From contig NZ_CP119520.1 of NCBI RefSeq assembly GCF_029223865.1, positions 1,426,001-1,490,000 on the forward strand: a DNA stretch of 64,000 nt, given 5' to 3'. The DNA is from Telluria mixta. Lineage in GTDB: Bacteria > Pseudomonadota > Gammaproteobacteria > Burkholderiales > Burkholderiaceae_D. A program made the position numbers and the translations under genes. Each line of letters starts with the position of its first letter. The first letter of the stretch is position 1. Below the pieces are notes generated by a model, which saw only the letters and a list, made by a program, of their open reading frames with translations, had not been told where the DNA came from and made no database searches. Shown piece after piece: positions 8,051-16,569 of the stretch.

Positions 8051-9110
8051 TCAATAATCGTCCGACCCGTTGGACTCGCCCGGCTGGGGTCCACGGATCA
8101 CGTACAACTGCTGCAAGCTGTCCGGCGCCAAGTTCTCCATGACTTCCATGAAGGTCATCGGCGCGAGCTGCTTGGCCCGCTCCAGCAGCATCGGCACGGG
8201 GCTCGACGGCTCGTAGCGCTGGTAGTAAGCGAGAATCTTGTCGATCATGCGGACCACGTCGGCGCGGCTGGTCACGTCGCCCGTGATGCCGGCGGCGCGC
8301 GGTGCGGCCGTGCCGCCAGCCTGCGCCGCGGCGGCGTCACCGTCGGGTGCGGCGTCCGGGGCCTCGGGCGCGGCCTGCACACGGCTGGCCAGCAGGTCGG
8401 CCATGCGGCGCAGCTGGCGCGTGAGCGGCGTGAGGTTCAGGGACTGCGTGCTGCCCACGTGGTGCGCGAGCGCGGCCTCCAGGCTGACGATGCTGTCCAA
8501 CGCACCGTTGACGGCGCTGGTGGCCACCTGCATCGCGTCATCGGACACGTCGGCCAGCGCGGCGTCGATCGATTCGGGCGCCAGCGCGGTCTGCCCGTCC
8601 GGGACGGGTGCCTCGCCGTGCGCCTGCTCCAGCACGCGCAGGGTCAGGGGTCCGAGGCCGGGCAGCATGACGAAGGCGGTCTCGCGCAGCTCGCGCAGGG
8701 TCGTCGCCGGGTCGGTCAACTGGGCCAGGCAATTGATGCGCAAGGTGGGATCGTTGTCGTCGTCCGGATCGAGTTCCGGATGGACGCCGTCCCAGCGCTC
8801 GCCCACGAGACGTTCGAGCAGGCGCACGCCGTCGGCGAAGCCGGGCATGGCGTGCAGCGCCAGCAGCGCACGCACGAGCGGCATCGCCACGCGCAGGTCA
8901 CGCGTGCGGCCGAGCAGCTCGAGGGCCTGCTTCTTGACTTGCTTCCATTCAGGGGGACGGCGGGGACGATCGTGTCCCCATACTGGACTTCTGGCTTGCC
9001 GAGCGCACTCTGCTCGAGCTCCAGGAATGCGGGGTCATACTCGAGATTCGGTCCGCAAGGGCGGCCTCCTCCAAATCCTCGAGCAGGACATCGACGTCGA
9101 CAATACTCAT
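8051..9110 (-). pseudogene. tssA: Type VI secretion protein TssA (ImpA family), read through two apparent -1 frameshifts
   Basis: TssA caps or primes the growing tail. The conserved ImpA N terminus is spread over three frames. The ATG at 9110 opens MSIVDVDVLLEDLEEA; one base is missing in the C run at 9059-9061; the next frame reads PCGPNLEYDPAFLELE, the ImpA hallmark; a second base is missing in the C run at 8952-8956; the third frame then runs uninterrupted to 8051. With both bases restored the product is about 353 residues, a normal TssA length. An ATG at 8890 would give a 279-residue protein lacking the ImpA N domain. Both gaps are in homopolymers, so sequencing error is a serious alternative to true inactivation. 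It is the first gene of the T6SS operon. Confidence 0.85.
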
Positions 9111-9420
9111 GATTGTGCACGTTCTTACTAGTTTTAGGACATGTATTCGAACTCGTCGTCACGGCATCGGGGCCGCGCGCGGTTCTTATTTAGTTAGTTT
9201 CGTGAGGATTTTTCCCCCACGAATCGGGCACTATACGCCATTTGACGTGCTCGTCGTTAATAAGAAACCTAAATTTTTTTGCATTAAATCTTGCCCAAAA
9301 TGGTTGACAGCAGTTTTAGAACGCGATCATTTTCGGCACAGATGAGCCAAATGAAGGGCATTGATTGCCATTCATGGAACGATGGTTGTAATTTCTTTAC
9401 AGCAGATGTAAATATGGCAT
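9111..9420. promoter_or_regulatory. AT-rich intergenic region upstream of the T6SS operon
   Basis: This is a 310-base gap with no supportable gene, between the 5' end of tssA and the 3' end of the oxidase cluster, and is clearly more AT-rich than its surroundings. On the minus strand a TATAGT hexamer at 9235-9230 is a plausible -10 for the T6SS operon, giving a leader of about 110 bases. An imperfect hairpin (GTGGGGGA / TCCTCAC, 9201-9221) lies in that leader. No sigma-54 element was recognised. No obvious terminator follows the oxidase operon. Confidence 0.35.
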
Positions 9421-9762
9421 TCAGGCGCAGCCGGCTACCAACAGTAGCGGCACGCCCGTCCACGCCACCGCCACGAGGGCCAGCACGGCCAGCACGAGGC
9501 GGGCCCAGTCGAGCAGGCCGGCGTCGTCGCGCCGGGGCACCCCGCGCGCACGCCACGCGAGCCACGCGCACGCGCCGATGGCGCCGAGGGTGACGGCCCC
9601 GAGCAGCACGCGGTCCGGCCCGCCGGGACGCATGCCGGCCGGCGTGCACTGGGCCGCCGCGAGGCCGTAGGTGAAGGCGAAGTGCAGACTCCACACGAGC
9701 AGCGGCAGCGTCCCCGCCAGCAGGCGGCGCCAGAACGATTCGCGGGTGCGCAGCATCGCCAT
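9421..9762 (-). CDS. Small three-helix membrane protein at the end of the oxidase operon
   Basis: This 113-residue protein has three predicted membrane segments (about residues 12-35, 48-70 and 82-112) and short charged loops. The start ATG at 9762 lies two bases beyond the stop of the fused oxidase subunit gene; the ribosome site would lie within the upstream coding sequence. The position suggests an accessory or subunit-IV-like protein of the haem-copper oxidase, but no family motif was recognised. The only cysteines, one in the first periplasmic loop and one near the C terminus, do not form a CxxC site. Confidence 0.75.
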   Translation of the reverse strand: MAMLRTRESFWRRLLAGTLPLLVWSLHFAFTYGLAAAQCTPAGMRPGGPDRVLLGAVTLGAIGACAWLAWRARGVPRRDDAGLLDWARLVLAVLALVAVAWTGVPLLLVAGCA

Positions 9763-9764
9763 GG

Positions 9765-12242
9765 TCACGTCATCACCAACGGCACGAGCCGCACGACGAG
9801 CATCCCGGCGATGCCCTGCAACGTGGTCATGTGCCACACGAGCGCAATGGTGTCGAGCGATGCGCGGCTGCGCTCCCCCAGCAGCCCGCACCACGCGCGC
9901 GCGGCGAGATACGGCGCCAGCACGGCGAGCGTCGCGACATGCAGTCCCTGGTAGGACGCGAGCGCGGCGACGGCCGCGGCCCATGCGGTGGCAGTCGGAT
10001 CCAGTCCGGCATCGAACAGGCCGCGCACGTCGAGCGCACACGATGCGAGCACGCAGCCCAGCGCGGCGAGCACGAGCCACGGCAGGCGCCGCGTGGCGAC
10101 GGCGAGCGTCGCGAACCACACGAGCAGTGATCCCAGCACCAGCAGGCCGGCGGAGGCCAGCGCCACGTCCTGCGACGGCAGCGTGGCGCCGGGCGGCGGG
10201 CACACTGTCAGGCGCATCGTCACGTGCACGTAGGCGAACGCGAAGCACGCGAAGATGCTGAGGTCCACGACGAGCATCACGATGGCGGCCCACCACGCGT
10301 GCGATGCCGTGCCTGTGGCGCCGACCGGGATGCGTTCGCCGTGGCCGATGTCGACGTCGGCGTGCGCGTTCTCGCGGTCCGCCTGCCACATCCAGCCCAG
10401 CACCGCCGCGATGGCCGTCACGCCGCAGATCCAGGCGAGCACGTTCAGCTTCACGGTCAGCAGCAGGAAGAAGCCGGCCGTGCCGGCGGCGGCGATCAAG
10501 GGCAGCCAGCTGTCGCCGGGCAGGATGAGGACGTAGCGCGGGGTCGCCGCGACGGGACTCGTGGCGATGGTCTCGCGCGCACCCGTCGCCGTGCGCGGCA
10601 GGTAGTGGCGGCCCTCCTCCACGTCGCGTACGAGTTCCGGACGGTCCCACAGCGGGTCGATCGAGTCGATGCGCGGGATGCTGCGGTTGCCGTAGTCCTC
10701 GGACGGCAGCCATTCGAGGGTGGACGCATTCCACGGGTTGCCGACGGGGCGTTCCGGCTGGCGCAACGCACGCCACGCATCCCACGCGAACAGCACGACG
10801 CCAAGCGCGAACGTGAACGCGCCCACCGTCGACAGCATGTTCAGGCCATTCCATCCGAGGTCCGCCGCATACGTGTAGACGCGGCGCGGCATGCCGAGCA
10901 GGCCGGTCACGTGCATCGGGAAGAACGCGACATTGAACCCGACGAACATCAGGCCGAACACCCAGCGCGCGAGCCCTTCCGATAATCGGTTGCCGTTCAC
11001 GAGCGGGAGCCAGTAGTACAGCGCGGCGAACACGGGGAACACCATCCCGCCGATCAGCACGTAGTGGAAGTGCGCGACGACGAAATAGGTGTCGTGCACC
11101 TGCCAGTCGAACGGGATCACGGCGACCATCACCCCGGTCAGCCCGCCCAGCACGAAGATCGCCATGAAGCCGAGCAGGAACAGCGTGGGCGCGTTCGCCT
11201 TGACTTTGCCCTTCCACAGCGTGGCGATCCACGCGAACACCTGGATCGCGGTGGGCACCGCCACCGCCATGCTGGCCGCGGACACGAACCCCATCTCCAG
11301 CGTGCCGAGGCCCGCCGTGAACATATGGTGCGCCCACAGGCCGAAGCTGAACACGCCCACGCCGACGAGGGCCGCGATGATGGCGCGGCGCGCGACGAGC
11401 GGCGTGGCGGCGAGGGTCGGCACGATCGTCGACACCATGCCGGCGGCCGGTAGAAAGATGATGTAGACCTCGGGGTGGCCGAAGAACCAGAACAGGTGCT
11501 GCCACAGCAGCGGATCGCCGCCGCGGTCGGCGAGGAAGAACGGCCAGTCGAACGCGCGCTCCAGCTCCAGCAATGCGGTGCCCGCGATCACGGCGGGGAA
11601 CGCGAACACGATCATCACGCCCACGACCAGCATGGCCCAGGCATACACCGGCATGCGGCCCAGGGTCATGCCCGGCGCGCGTGTAAAGAGGATGCCGACG
11701 ATCAGTTCGATGGCGCCGGCGATCGCCGAGATCTCGATGAAGCCAATGCCCAGCAGCCAGAAGTCGGCGTTGAGGCCCGGCGAATATTTCAGGCCTGTCA
11801 GCGGCGGGTACATGAACCAGCCGCCGTCCGGTGCGAGGCCGACGAACAAGGTGCAGAAGAAGGCGAGGCCGCCAATTGCGTACGCCCAATATGCGTACGC
11901 GGACAGGCGCGGGAACGGCAGGTCGCGCGCCCCCAGCATGTTCGGCAGCAGGTACACGGCGATGGCTTCCACGATCGGGATCGCGAACAGGAACATCATC
12001 ACCGAACCGTGCATCGTGAAGACCTGGTTGTACGTTTCCGCGCCGAGGAAGCCATTGCCCGGCACGGCCAGTTGCACACGCATCAGGAGGCCCAGCACGC
12101 CGGCGAGAATGAAGAACAGCAGCGCCGTGCCGATGTACAGCAGGCCGATGTTCGTGTTGTTCACGGACGAGAAAAAGCGCCAGCCGCGCTGCGTGCGCCA
12201 GACGTCTTCCAACCGCGCGAGGTCGTTGTCCCGGGCCGTCAT
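9765..12242 (-). CDS. ctaD: Cytochrome c oxidase subunit I fused to a subunit III-like domain
   Basis: This is the catalytic subunit of an aa3/caa3-type haem-copper oxidase in the inner membrane. It is 825 residues, about 280 longer than a single subunit I, because a second multi-helix domain resembling subunit III occupies roughly residues 625-825. Catalytic ligands are all visible: the haem a histidine in TMHGSVMMF, the CuB His and cross-linked Tyr in GHPEVY, the CuB histidine pair in WAHHMF, and the haem a3 and low-spin histidines in AHFHYVLIGG. The ATG at 12242 overlaps the ctaC stop (ATGA), showing translational coupling. COX1-COX3 fusions are known in caa3-type enzymes. The fused region was identified by helix pattern, not by search. 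Confidence 0.93.
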   Translation of the reverse strand: MTARDNDLARLEDVWRTQRGWRFFSSVNNTNIGLLYIGTALLFFILAGVLGLLMRVQLAVPGNGFLGAETYNQVFTMHGSVMMFLFAIPIVEAIAVYLLPNMLGARDLPFPRLSAYAYWAYAIGGLAFFCTLFVGLAPDGGWFMYPPLTGLKYSPGLNADFWLLGIGFIEISAIAGAIELIVGILFTRAPGMTLGRMPVYAWAMLVVGVMIVFAFPAVIAGTALLELERAFDWPFFLADRGGDPLLWQHLFWFFGHPEVYIIFLPAAGMVSTIVPTLAATPLVARRAIIAALVGVGVFSFGLWAHHMFTAGLGTLEMGFVSAASMAVAVPTAIQVFAWIATLWKGKVKANAPTLFLLGFMAIFVLGGLTGVMVAVIPFDWQVHDTYFVVAHFHYVLIGGMVFPVFAALYYWLPLVNGNRLSEGLARWVFGLMFVGFNVAFFPMHVTGLLGMPRRVYTYAADLGWNGLNMLSTVGAFTFALGVVLFAWDAWRALRQPERPVGNPWNASTLEWLPSEDYGNRSIPRIDSIDPLWDRPELVRDVEEGRHYLPRTATGARETIATSPVAATPRYVLILPGDSWLPLIAAAGTAGFFLLLTVKLNVLAWICGVTAIAAVLGWMWQADRENAHADVDIGHGERIPVGATGTASHAWWAAIVMLVVDLSIFACFAFAYVHVTMRLTVCPPPGATLPSQDVALASAGLLVLGSLLVWFATLAVATRRLPWLVLAALGCVLASCALDVRGLFDAGLDPTATAWAAAVAALASYQGLHVATLAVLAPYLAARAWCGLLGERSRASLDTIALVWHMTTLQGIAGMLVVRLVPLVMT

Positions 12243-13168
12243 TGCAGGTGCTCGAGATAGGCCGCCAGCGCGCGCAGCGTGTCGCCGTCGGTGCCGGCGG
12301 CGGCGGGCATGAACACGCCCGGCTTGACGGCCTGCGGGTCCGCGATCCAGCCGGCGAGCGTGCTCTGGTGGGTGCGCAGCAGACCGGCGCCGATGTGCGC
12401 GCGGCTGCCGACGTGCGTCAGGTCGGGCCCGAGGCGCGCCGTCTCGGCCACGCCGCGGATGGTGTGGCACGTCTGGCAGCGCTGTTCGAGGAAGGCGGCG
12501 CGGCCCCGTTCCAGCAGCGCGCCCTGCGGCTCGCGTGCCGGCAGTGCCTGTCGCCGCAGCCAGTCGCGGAACGCCTCGGGTGTCAGCGCCACCACGTGCA
12601 GGGCCATGTTCGCATGCTGGGCGCCGCAGAATTCCGCGCACTGGCCGCGGTAGACGCCGGGCCGGTCGGCGCGCAAGGTGAGGCCGGTGACGCGTCCGGG
12701 GATCATGTCGCGCTTGCCGGACAACGACGGCACCCACAGGCTGTGGATCACATCGGCCGCGTTCAGGCCCACGTACACGGCCTGCCCGACCGGGACGTGG
12801 ATCTCGTTGGCGGTGACGATCTCGCGCCCGCCGGACGGATCGCGGTAGCGCACTTCCCACCACCACATGCGCGCCGTGACGGAGATCGACAGCGCGGCCT
12901 GCGAGCTTTGCGGCACGAGCTGCGCGCTGCGCCACGTGCTCCACGTGAGCAGCGCCGACAGCACGAGCACGGGAAACGCGACGCCGGCTCCCGCGATCCA
13001 CAGGCCGGGCCGCAACGGCCGTGCGTTGTTGCGCAGGCTGAGCGCCATCAGCGCCATCACGGCGACGAAGATGACGGTGGCGGCCCCGAACAGGACCCAC
13101 GCGAACTGTCTGATGACGGCGGCGTCGGCGCCGGCCGGGTGGAGGACGGATTGCAGCGTCCCATTCAT
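12239..13168 (-). CDS. ctaC: Cytochrome c oxidase subunit II with C-terminal cytochrome c domain (caa3 type)
   Basis: Takes electrons from cytochrome c and passes them to subunit I through the binuclear CuA centre. The product is 309 residues. Two N-terminal membrane helices (about 20-45 and 57-78) are followed by the periplasmic cupredoxin domain carrying the CuA signature CAEFCGAQHANM. A class I cytochrome c domain follows with haem site CQTCH and a distal methionine in GVFMP. The fused cytochrome defines a caa3-like enzyme. It overlaps the upstream cytochrome c gene and the downstream ctaD by four bases each (ATGA). Confidence 0.93.
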   Translation of the reverse strand: MNGTLQSVLHPAGADAAVIRQFAWVLFGAATVIFVAVMALMALSLRNNARPLRPGLWIAGAGVAFPVLVLSALLTWSTWRSAQLVPQSSQAALSISVTARMWWWEVRYRDPSGGREIVTANEIHVPVGQAVYVGLNAADVIHSLWVPSLSGKRDMIPGRVTGLTLRADRPGVYRGQCAEFCGAQHANMALHVVALTPEAFRDWLRRQALPAREPQGALLERGRAAFLEQRCQTCHTIRGVAETARLGPDLTHVGSRAHIGAGLLRTHQSTLAGWIADPQAVKPGVFMPAAAGTDGDTLRALAAYLEHLQ

Positions 13169-13554
13169 CGCAATGTGTACAAATAGGCGGCCATGTGTTT
13201 GGCCTCCTGTTCCGTCATGCCCATGTTCGGCATGATCGTGCCGGGCTTGAGGGCGGGCGGATCCAGCAGCCACGCCACGAGGCGCGGCGGCACGTTGGGG
13301 ATGCCGCCGGCGATGTAGCTGAGGCGCCCGAACTTTTCCAGGTCCGGGCCGGCCTCGCCGCCCGCGCCCGGGACGTCCGGGATCTTGTGGCACGCGCCGC
13401 ACTGGTATTGCGTGACCAGCTGCTTGCCGATCTTCGCATCGCCGCCGATGTACGGCTTGCGGAAGTCGTCGTCGCCACAACCGGCGAGCAGCCCCGCACA
13501 CGTCAATACGAGCGCGGCGCAGGCGATGGAAGAGCGTGACAGGGAGGTTGGCAC
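13165..13554 (-). CDS. Lipoprotein c-type cytochrome leading the oxidase operon
   Basis: Small monohaem cytochrome c expected to be lipid-anchored on the periplasmic side. The chosen GTG start at 13554 gives 129 residues. It follows a GGATT ribosome-site candidate and places a basic n-region, a hydrophobic stretch and the lipobox LLAGC correctly. An ATG at 13617 would add 21 charged residues in front of the signal and is less likely. The haem site is CGACH and the distal methionine is in GTIMPNMG. It is coupled to ctaC by a four-base overlap, so it probably serves as electron donor to this oxidase. Confidence 0.85.
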   Translation of the reverse strand: MPTSLSRSSIACAALVLTCAGLLAGCGDDDFRKPYIGGDAKIGKQLVTQYQCGACHKIPDVPGAGGEAGPDLEKFGRLSYIAGGIPNVPPRLVAWLLDPPALKPGTIMPNMGMTEQEAKHMAAYLYTLR

Positions 13555-13637
13555 GGTTGAATCCACGACGTTGAGTTGGCTTTTATAATACCGGAGACGA
13601 TGCATTTTTTTTAACACGATTCGTTTGGGACACTCGC

Positions 13638-14176
13638 ATGCCCGCCACGCGCACCCGCCTGATCATGATGACCGTCATCGCTACCCTGCTCGGATCGGGG
13701 ACGGTCGCCGCGCTCGGGGCTTCATCGTGCTGCGCGCCGGCTGGTACGACATCGGCGCCACCACGCAGCACTTCCCGTTCATCTACAGCATGCTCGAACA
13801 AGGTATGCATTACTCGGTGCGGCGCCATGCGAAGAGCGTGGCCGAACCCGCGCTGGGCAACCACGAGCAGGTGCTGCGCGGCGCGATCGTCTACCGCGAC
13901 AACTGTGCCCAGTGCCACGGCGGTCCCGGCACGGCGCCCGCCAAGCATGGCCTGAGCATGCAGCCGGTGCCCGGTCCGCTGGTGGACGCGACGCGCCACT
14001 GGAAGCCGCGCGAGGTGTACTGGATCACGCGCCACGGCATCAAGATGAGCGGCATGCCGGGCTGGGAATACCACCTGAGCGAGGACGAACTCTGGGCCAG
14101 CGTGGCCTTCATCATGCAGCTGCCCACGCTGAGCGCGGACGATTACCGGACGATGACGGCGGAGGCGAAAAAATGA
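13638..14176 (+). pseudogene. Membrane-anchored c-type cytochrome with one apparent -1 frameshift
   Basis: Encodes a monohaem cytochrome c with an N-terminal membrane anchor. The frame from the ATG at 13638 gives MPATRTRLIMMTVIATLLG. One base then appears to be missing in the G run at 13716-13719, and the next frame continues FIVLRAGWYDIGATTQHF to the stop at 14176. The haem site is CAQCH and the distal methionine lies in MSGMPGW. With the base restored the protein is about 180 residues and has no other defect. An ATG at 13625 opens the second frame but yields a histidine-rich start with no anchor. Divergent from the oxidase operon, it overlaps the next cytochrome gene by four bases. Sequencing error is likely. 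Confidence 0.8.
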
Positions 14177-14529
14177 ACCGGCTTGCTCTGGTACTGGCAG
14201 CGCTCCTGCTCGCCGGCTGCGGCGATGCCAACCGCGCGCCCGCCGGCCTGCAGGGGGACGCGGCGCGCGGCCGCATCGCCCTCGCGCAATACGGCTGCCG
14301 CGCATGCCACATGATCCCGGGCGTGACCGGATCGAAGGTCTACGTGGGGCGGCCGCTCGAAGAGATGGCCAAGCGCCCCGTCATCGCGGGCACGCTGCCG
14401 AACAACCAGGCGAACCTCGTGCGCTGGATCCGCAACCCGCAGGCCATCGACCCGCGCACTGCGATGCCCGTGCTGGGGGTGTCCGAGCGGGATGCGGTCG
14501 ACATGAGTGCCTGGCTGCTGTCACACTGA
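14173..14529 (+). CDS. Lipoprotein c-type cytochrome
   Basis: This 118-residue monohaem cytochrome c has a lipoprotein signal (MNRLALVLAALLLAGC), haem site CRACH and distal methionine in TAMPVLG. It resembles the leading cytochrome of the divergent operon, with a shared layout of lipobox, CxxCH and a C-terminal AWLL/AYLYTL helix, and may be a paralogue. The ATG overlaps the stop of the preceding cytochrome gene (ATGA). The last nine bases overlap the convergent MocR gene. The likely role is periplasmic electron transfer with the neighbouring oxidase. Confidence 0.92.
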   Translation: MNRLALVLAALLLAGCGDANRAPAGLQGDAARGRIALAQYGCRACHMIPGVTGSKVYVGRPLEEMAKRPVIAGTLPNNQANLVRWIRNPQAIDPRTAMPVLGVSERDAVDMSAWLLSH

Positions 14530-16002
14530 TGCCCGCTCGATGGCTTGTTCCAGGTCGGCCACGCCGGCACGGATCACGTCCGGCGTGAACGCGGAAAAGC
14601 CCAGCAGCAGCCCGGGATCGATGGCGCAAGCGGCACCCGCCTGCGGATTCGTGTAATAGCCCAGCGTGCGCACGTCCACGCCGAGATCGCGGGCGTGATG
14701 CGCGACCGTCTCCTCGTCCAGCCGCTCCGTGAAATGCACGCACAGGTCCAGGCCCGCGTCCGACGGGCCCTGGCGCAGCCGGCCTTTCAGGCGCGCATCG
14801 AGCGCATCGACGAGGGCTTGGCGGCGCTCGCCATACGCGTCGCGGGTGCGGCGGATGTGGCGCGCGAAGTGGCCGCCGGCGATGAAGTCGGCCAGCGTCG
14901 CCTGCGGCACGATGGGGCTGTGGCGGTCGACGACGGCTTTTGCGCGCGCCAGCGCGGCAGCCAGCGCAGGCGGCGCCACGACGTAGCCCAGGCGCAGCGC
15001 GGGAAACAGCACCTTCGACAAGGTGCCGACGTAGATCACGCAGCCCGCGCGGTCCATGCTTTGCAGCGACGCGAGCGGCGGCCCGGTGTGACGGTATTCG
15101 CTGTCGTAATCGTCCTCGACGATCCATGCGCGGTTCGCCTCGGCCCAGCGCAGCAGTTCGAGGCGGCGGCGCAGGCTCATGGTCACGCCCAGCGGCAGCT
15201 GGTGCGACGGCGTCGCGAACGCGAGGCGCGCATCAGGGTAGTGCCGGGCCGCGTACGCGACGTCCATGCCCTCGTCGTCGACGGGCACGGGACAGACGCG
15301 CGCACCGGCCACCGTGAACGGTGCCACCGCGCCCTGGTAGCCGGGCGATTCGATCCACATCGCTTCGCCCGGCGCGAGCAGCAACTGGGCCAGCAGGTAC
15401 AGCGCCTGCTGCGAACCGGACGTGATCACCACCTGGTCCGGCGTGCACTGCACGCCACGCGACGCCTGCAAATAGGCGCACAGCAGCTCGCGCAGCGGCG
15501 CGTACCCGGCGCCGGGACCGTAGCCGAGCGCCCCGGTCGAATGGCGCCAGTGCCGCGCTTCCAGCCGGCGCCAGACGTCGAACGGGAACAGGTCCAGCCC
15601 CGGCATGCTGGCACGGAAGGCCCGCAGCGGCCCCGCGTGATGCAGCACGCGCGCCATGCCGCCCGCGATGAGCTCTCCGCGCGCCGACAGCGGCCGCACC
15701 ATCGGCGCCGCGGCGGCGTCGCCCGCGCGCGCACCGGCCGGCAGCGACGCGCTGACGAACGTGCCCTTCCCCACCGTGCCCTGCAAATAGCCCTCGGCCA
15801 TCAACTGCTCGTACGCGGCCAGCACGGTCTGGCGCGACACGTTCAACAGGCCGCACAGGGTGCGCGTGGCGGGCAGGCGCACGCCGGCGGCGATGCGGCC
15901 GTCGAGGATCGCGTCCTTCAAATGGACGTACAGCTGGCGGAACAGGGGCGTGGCCGTGTCGCGCTCGAGCGTGGCGGCGGCGAGGATGTCGTGGACGTGC
16001 AT
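14521..16002 (-). CDS. MocR-family transcriptional regulator (GntR helix-turn-helix plus aminotransferase-like domain)
   Basis: This 493-residue chimeric regulator is of the PdxR/GabR type. The N-terminal winged helix (about 15-85) includes LFRQLYVHLKDAILDGRI and a recognition region LPATRTLCGLLNVSRQTV. The C-terminal fold-type I PLP domain includes the cofactor-lysine motif GTLSKVLFPALRLGY and VEDDYDSEYRH. Such proteins bind direct-repeat operators and respond to PLP or an amine ligand. It is divergent from the OsmC/PaiB pair. Two AATTGGT repeats in the shared 99-base gap make this pair and the gene itself probable targets. The ligand cannot be told from the sequence. Confidence 0.9.
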   Translation of the reverse strand: MHVHDILAAATLERDTATPLFRQLYVHLKDAILDGRIAAGVRLPATRTLCGLLNVSRQTVLAAYEQLMAEGYLQGTVGKGTFVSASLPAGARAGDAAAAPMVRPLSARGELIAGGMARVLHHAGPLRAFRASMPGLDLFPFDVWRRLEARHWRHSTGALGYGPGAGYAPLRELLCAYLQASRGVQCTPDQVVITSGSQQALYLLAQLLLAPGEAMWIESPGYQGAVAPFTVAGARVCPVPVDDEGMDVAYAARHYPDARLAFATPSHQLPLGVTMSLRRRLELLRWAEANRAWIVEDDYDSEYRHTGPPLASLQSMDRAGCVIYVGTLSKVLFPALRLGYVVAPPALAAALARAKAVVDRHSPIVPQATLADFIAGGHFARHIRRTRDAYGERRQALVDALDARLKGRLRQGPSDAGLDLCVHFTERLDEETVAHHARDLGVDVRTLGYYTNPQAGAACAIDPGLLLGFSAFTPDVIRAGVADLEQAIERASV

Positions 16003-16015
16003 GTCGATGCGATGG

Positions 16016-16101
16016 AATTGGTACTGTCATCTTCACGCTAATTGGTCATTTGAGCAAGCCATCCTTGAACTTAAGATGAAGGCTCGTTCGCACACGGAGA
16101 C
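16016..16101 (+). promoter_or_regulatory. Divergent promoter with AATTGGT direct repeats, probable MocR operator
   Basis: Two identical AATTGGT heptamers at 16016-16022 and 16040-16046 are in the same orientation, 24 bases apart. Just downstream a TTGAGC / TAAGAT pair with 16-base spacing (about 16051-16078) is a plausible promoter for the OsmC gene. Direct repeats next to the -35 are the usual arrangement for MocR-type activators. Binding is inferred, not shown. Confidence 0.45.
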
Positions 16102-16569
16102 ATGATGAAACGATTCGAAGCCACCCTGGCCTGGCAGCGCGGCGACCAGGCCTTCACCGACCTGCGCTACAGCCGCGCGCACCGCTGGCACTTCGACGGC
16201 GGCATCGACGTGCCGGCCTCGTCGTCGCCATTGTCCGTGCCCGTGCCGCTGTCCGACCCGGCCGCCGTCGATCCGGAAGAGGCCCTCGTCGCGGCGGCCG
16301 CCAGCTGCCACATGCTGTTCTTCCTGTCGCTCGCGGCCGCGCGCGGCTACGTCGTCGACCGCTACCTCGATCACGCCGTCGGCCTGCTCGATACCGGTCC
16401 GGACGGACGCCCGGCCATCACCCGCATCGTGCTCGATCCCGTCATCGCGTTCGACGGAGAGCGGCAGCCCGACCGCGCCGCGCTGGCCGAACTGCATCAC
16501 GAAGCGCACGCGCGCTGCTACATCGCCAATTCGCTGAAGGGAGACGTTGTCGTGGAGGGCTACGAATAA
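16102..16569 (+). CDS. OsmC/Ohr-family protein
   Basis: This 155-residue protein of the OsmC superfamily, cytoplasmic thiol peroxidases acting on organic hydroperoxides, carries the conserved resolving-cysteine helix as AAAASCHMLFFLSLAA and a C-terminal HHEAHARCYIANS block with the second cysteine. The N-terminal half contains the RAHRWHFDGG strand-turn typical of the family. The next gene begins inside its stop codon (TAATG), so the two are translated together. Divergent from the MocR regulator. Two tandem ATG codons exist; the first is used here. Confidence 0.9.
   Translation: MMKRFEATLAWQRGDQAFTDLRYSRAHRWHFDGGIDVPASSSPLSVPVPLSDPAAVDPEEALVAAAASCHMLFFLSLAAARGYVVDRYLDHAVGLLDTGPDGRPAITRIVLDPVIAFDGERQPDRAALAELHHEAHARCYIANSLKGDVVVEGYE

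Noticed and set aside
8940..9010. Short GGGGACGG/CCCCATAC stretch resembling the REP unit at 42071
   Set aside because: It encodes conserved TssA residues (PEVQYGDTIVPAV), lacks the CCCGC/GCGGG stem, and the resemblance is by chance.
9304..9332. Perfect TTGACA on the plus strand in the gap between the T6SS and oxidase genes
   Set aside because: No acceptable -10 at 16-18 bases and no plus-strand gene downstream.
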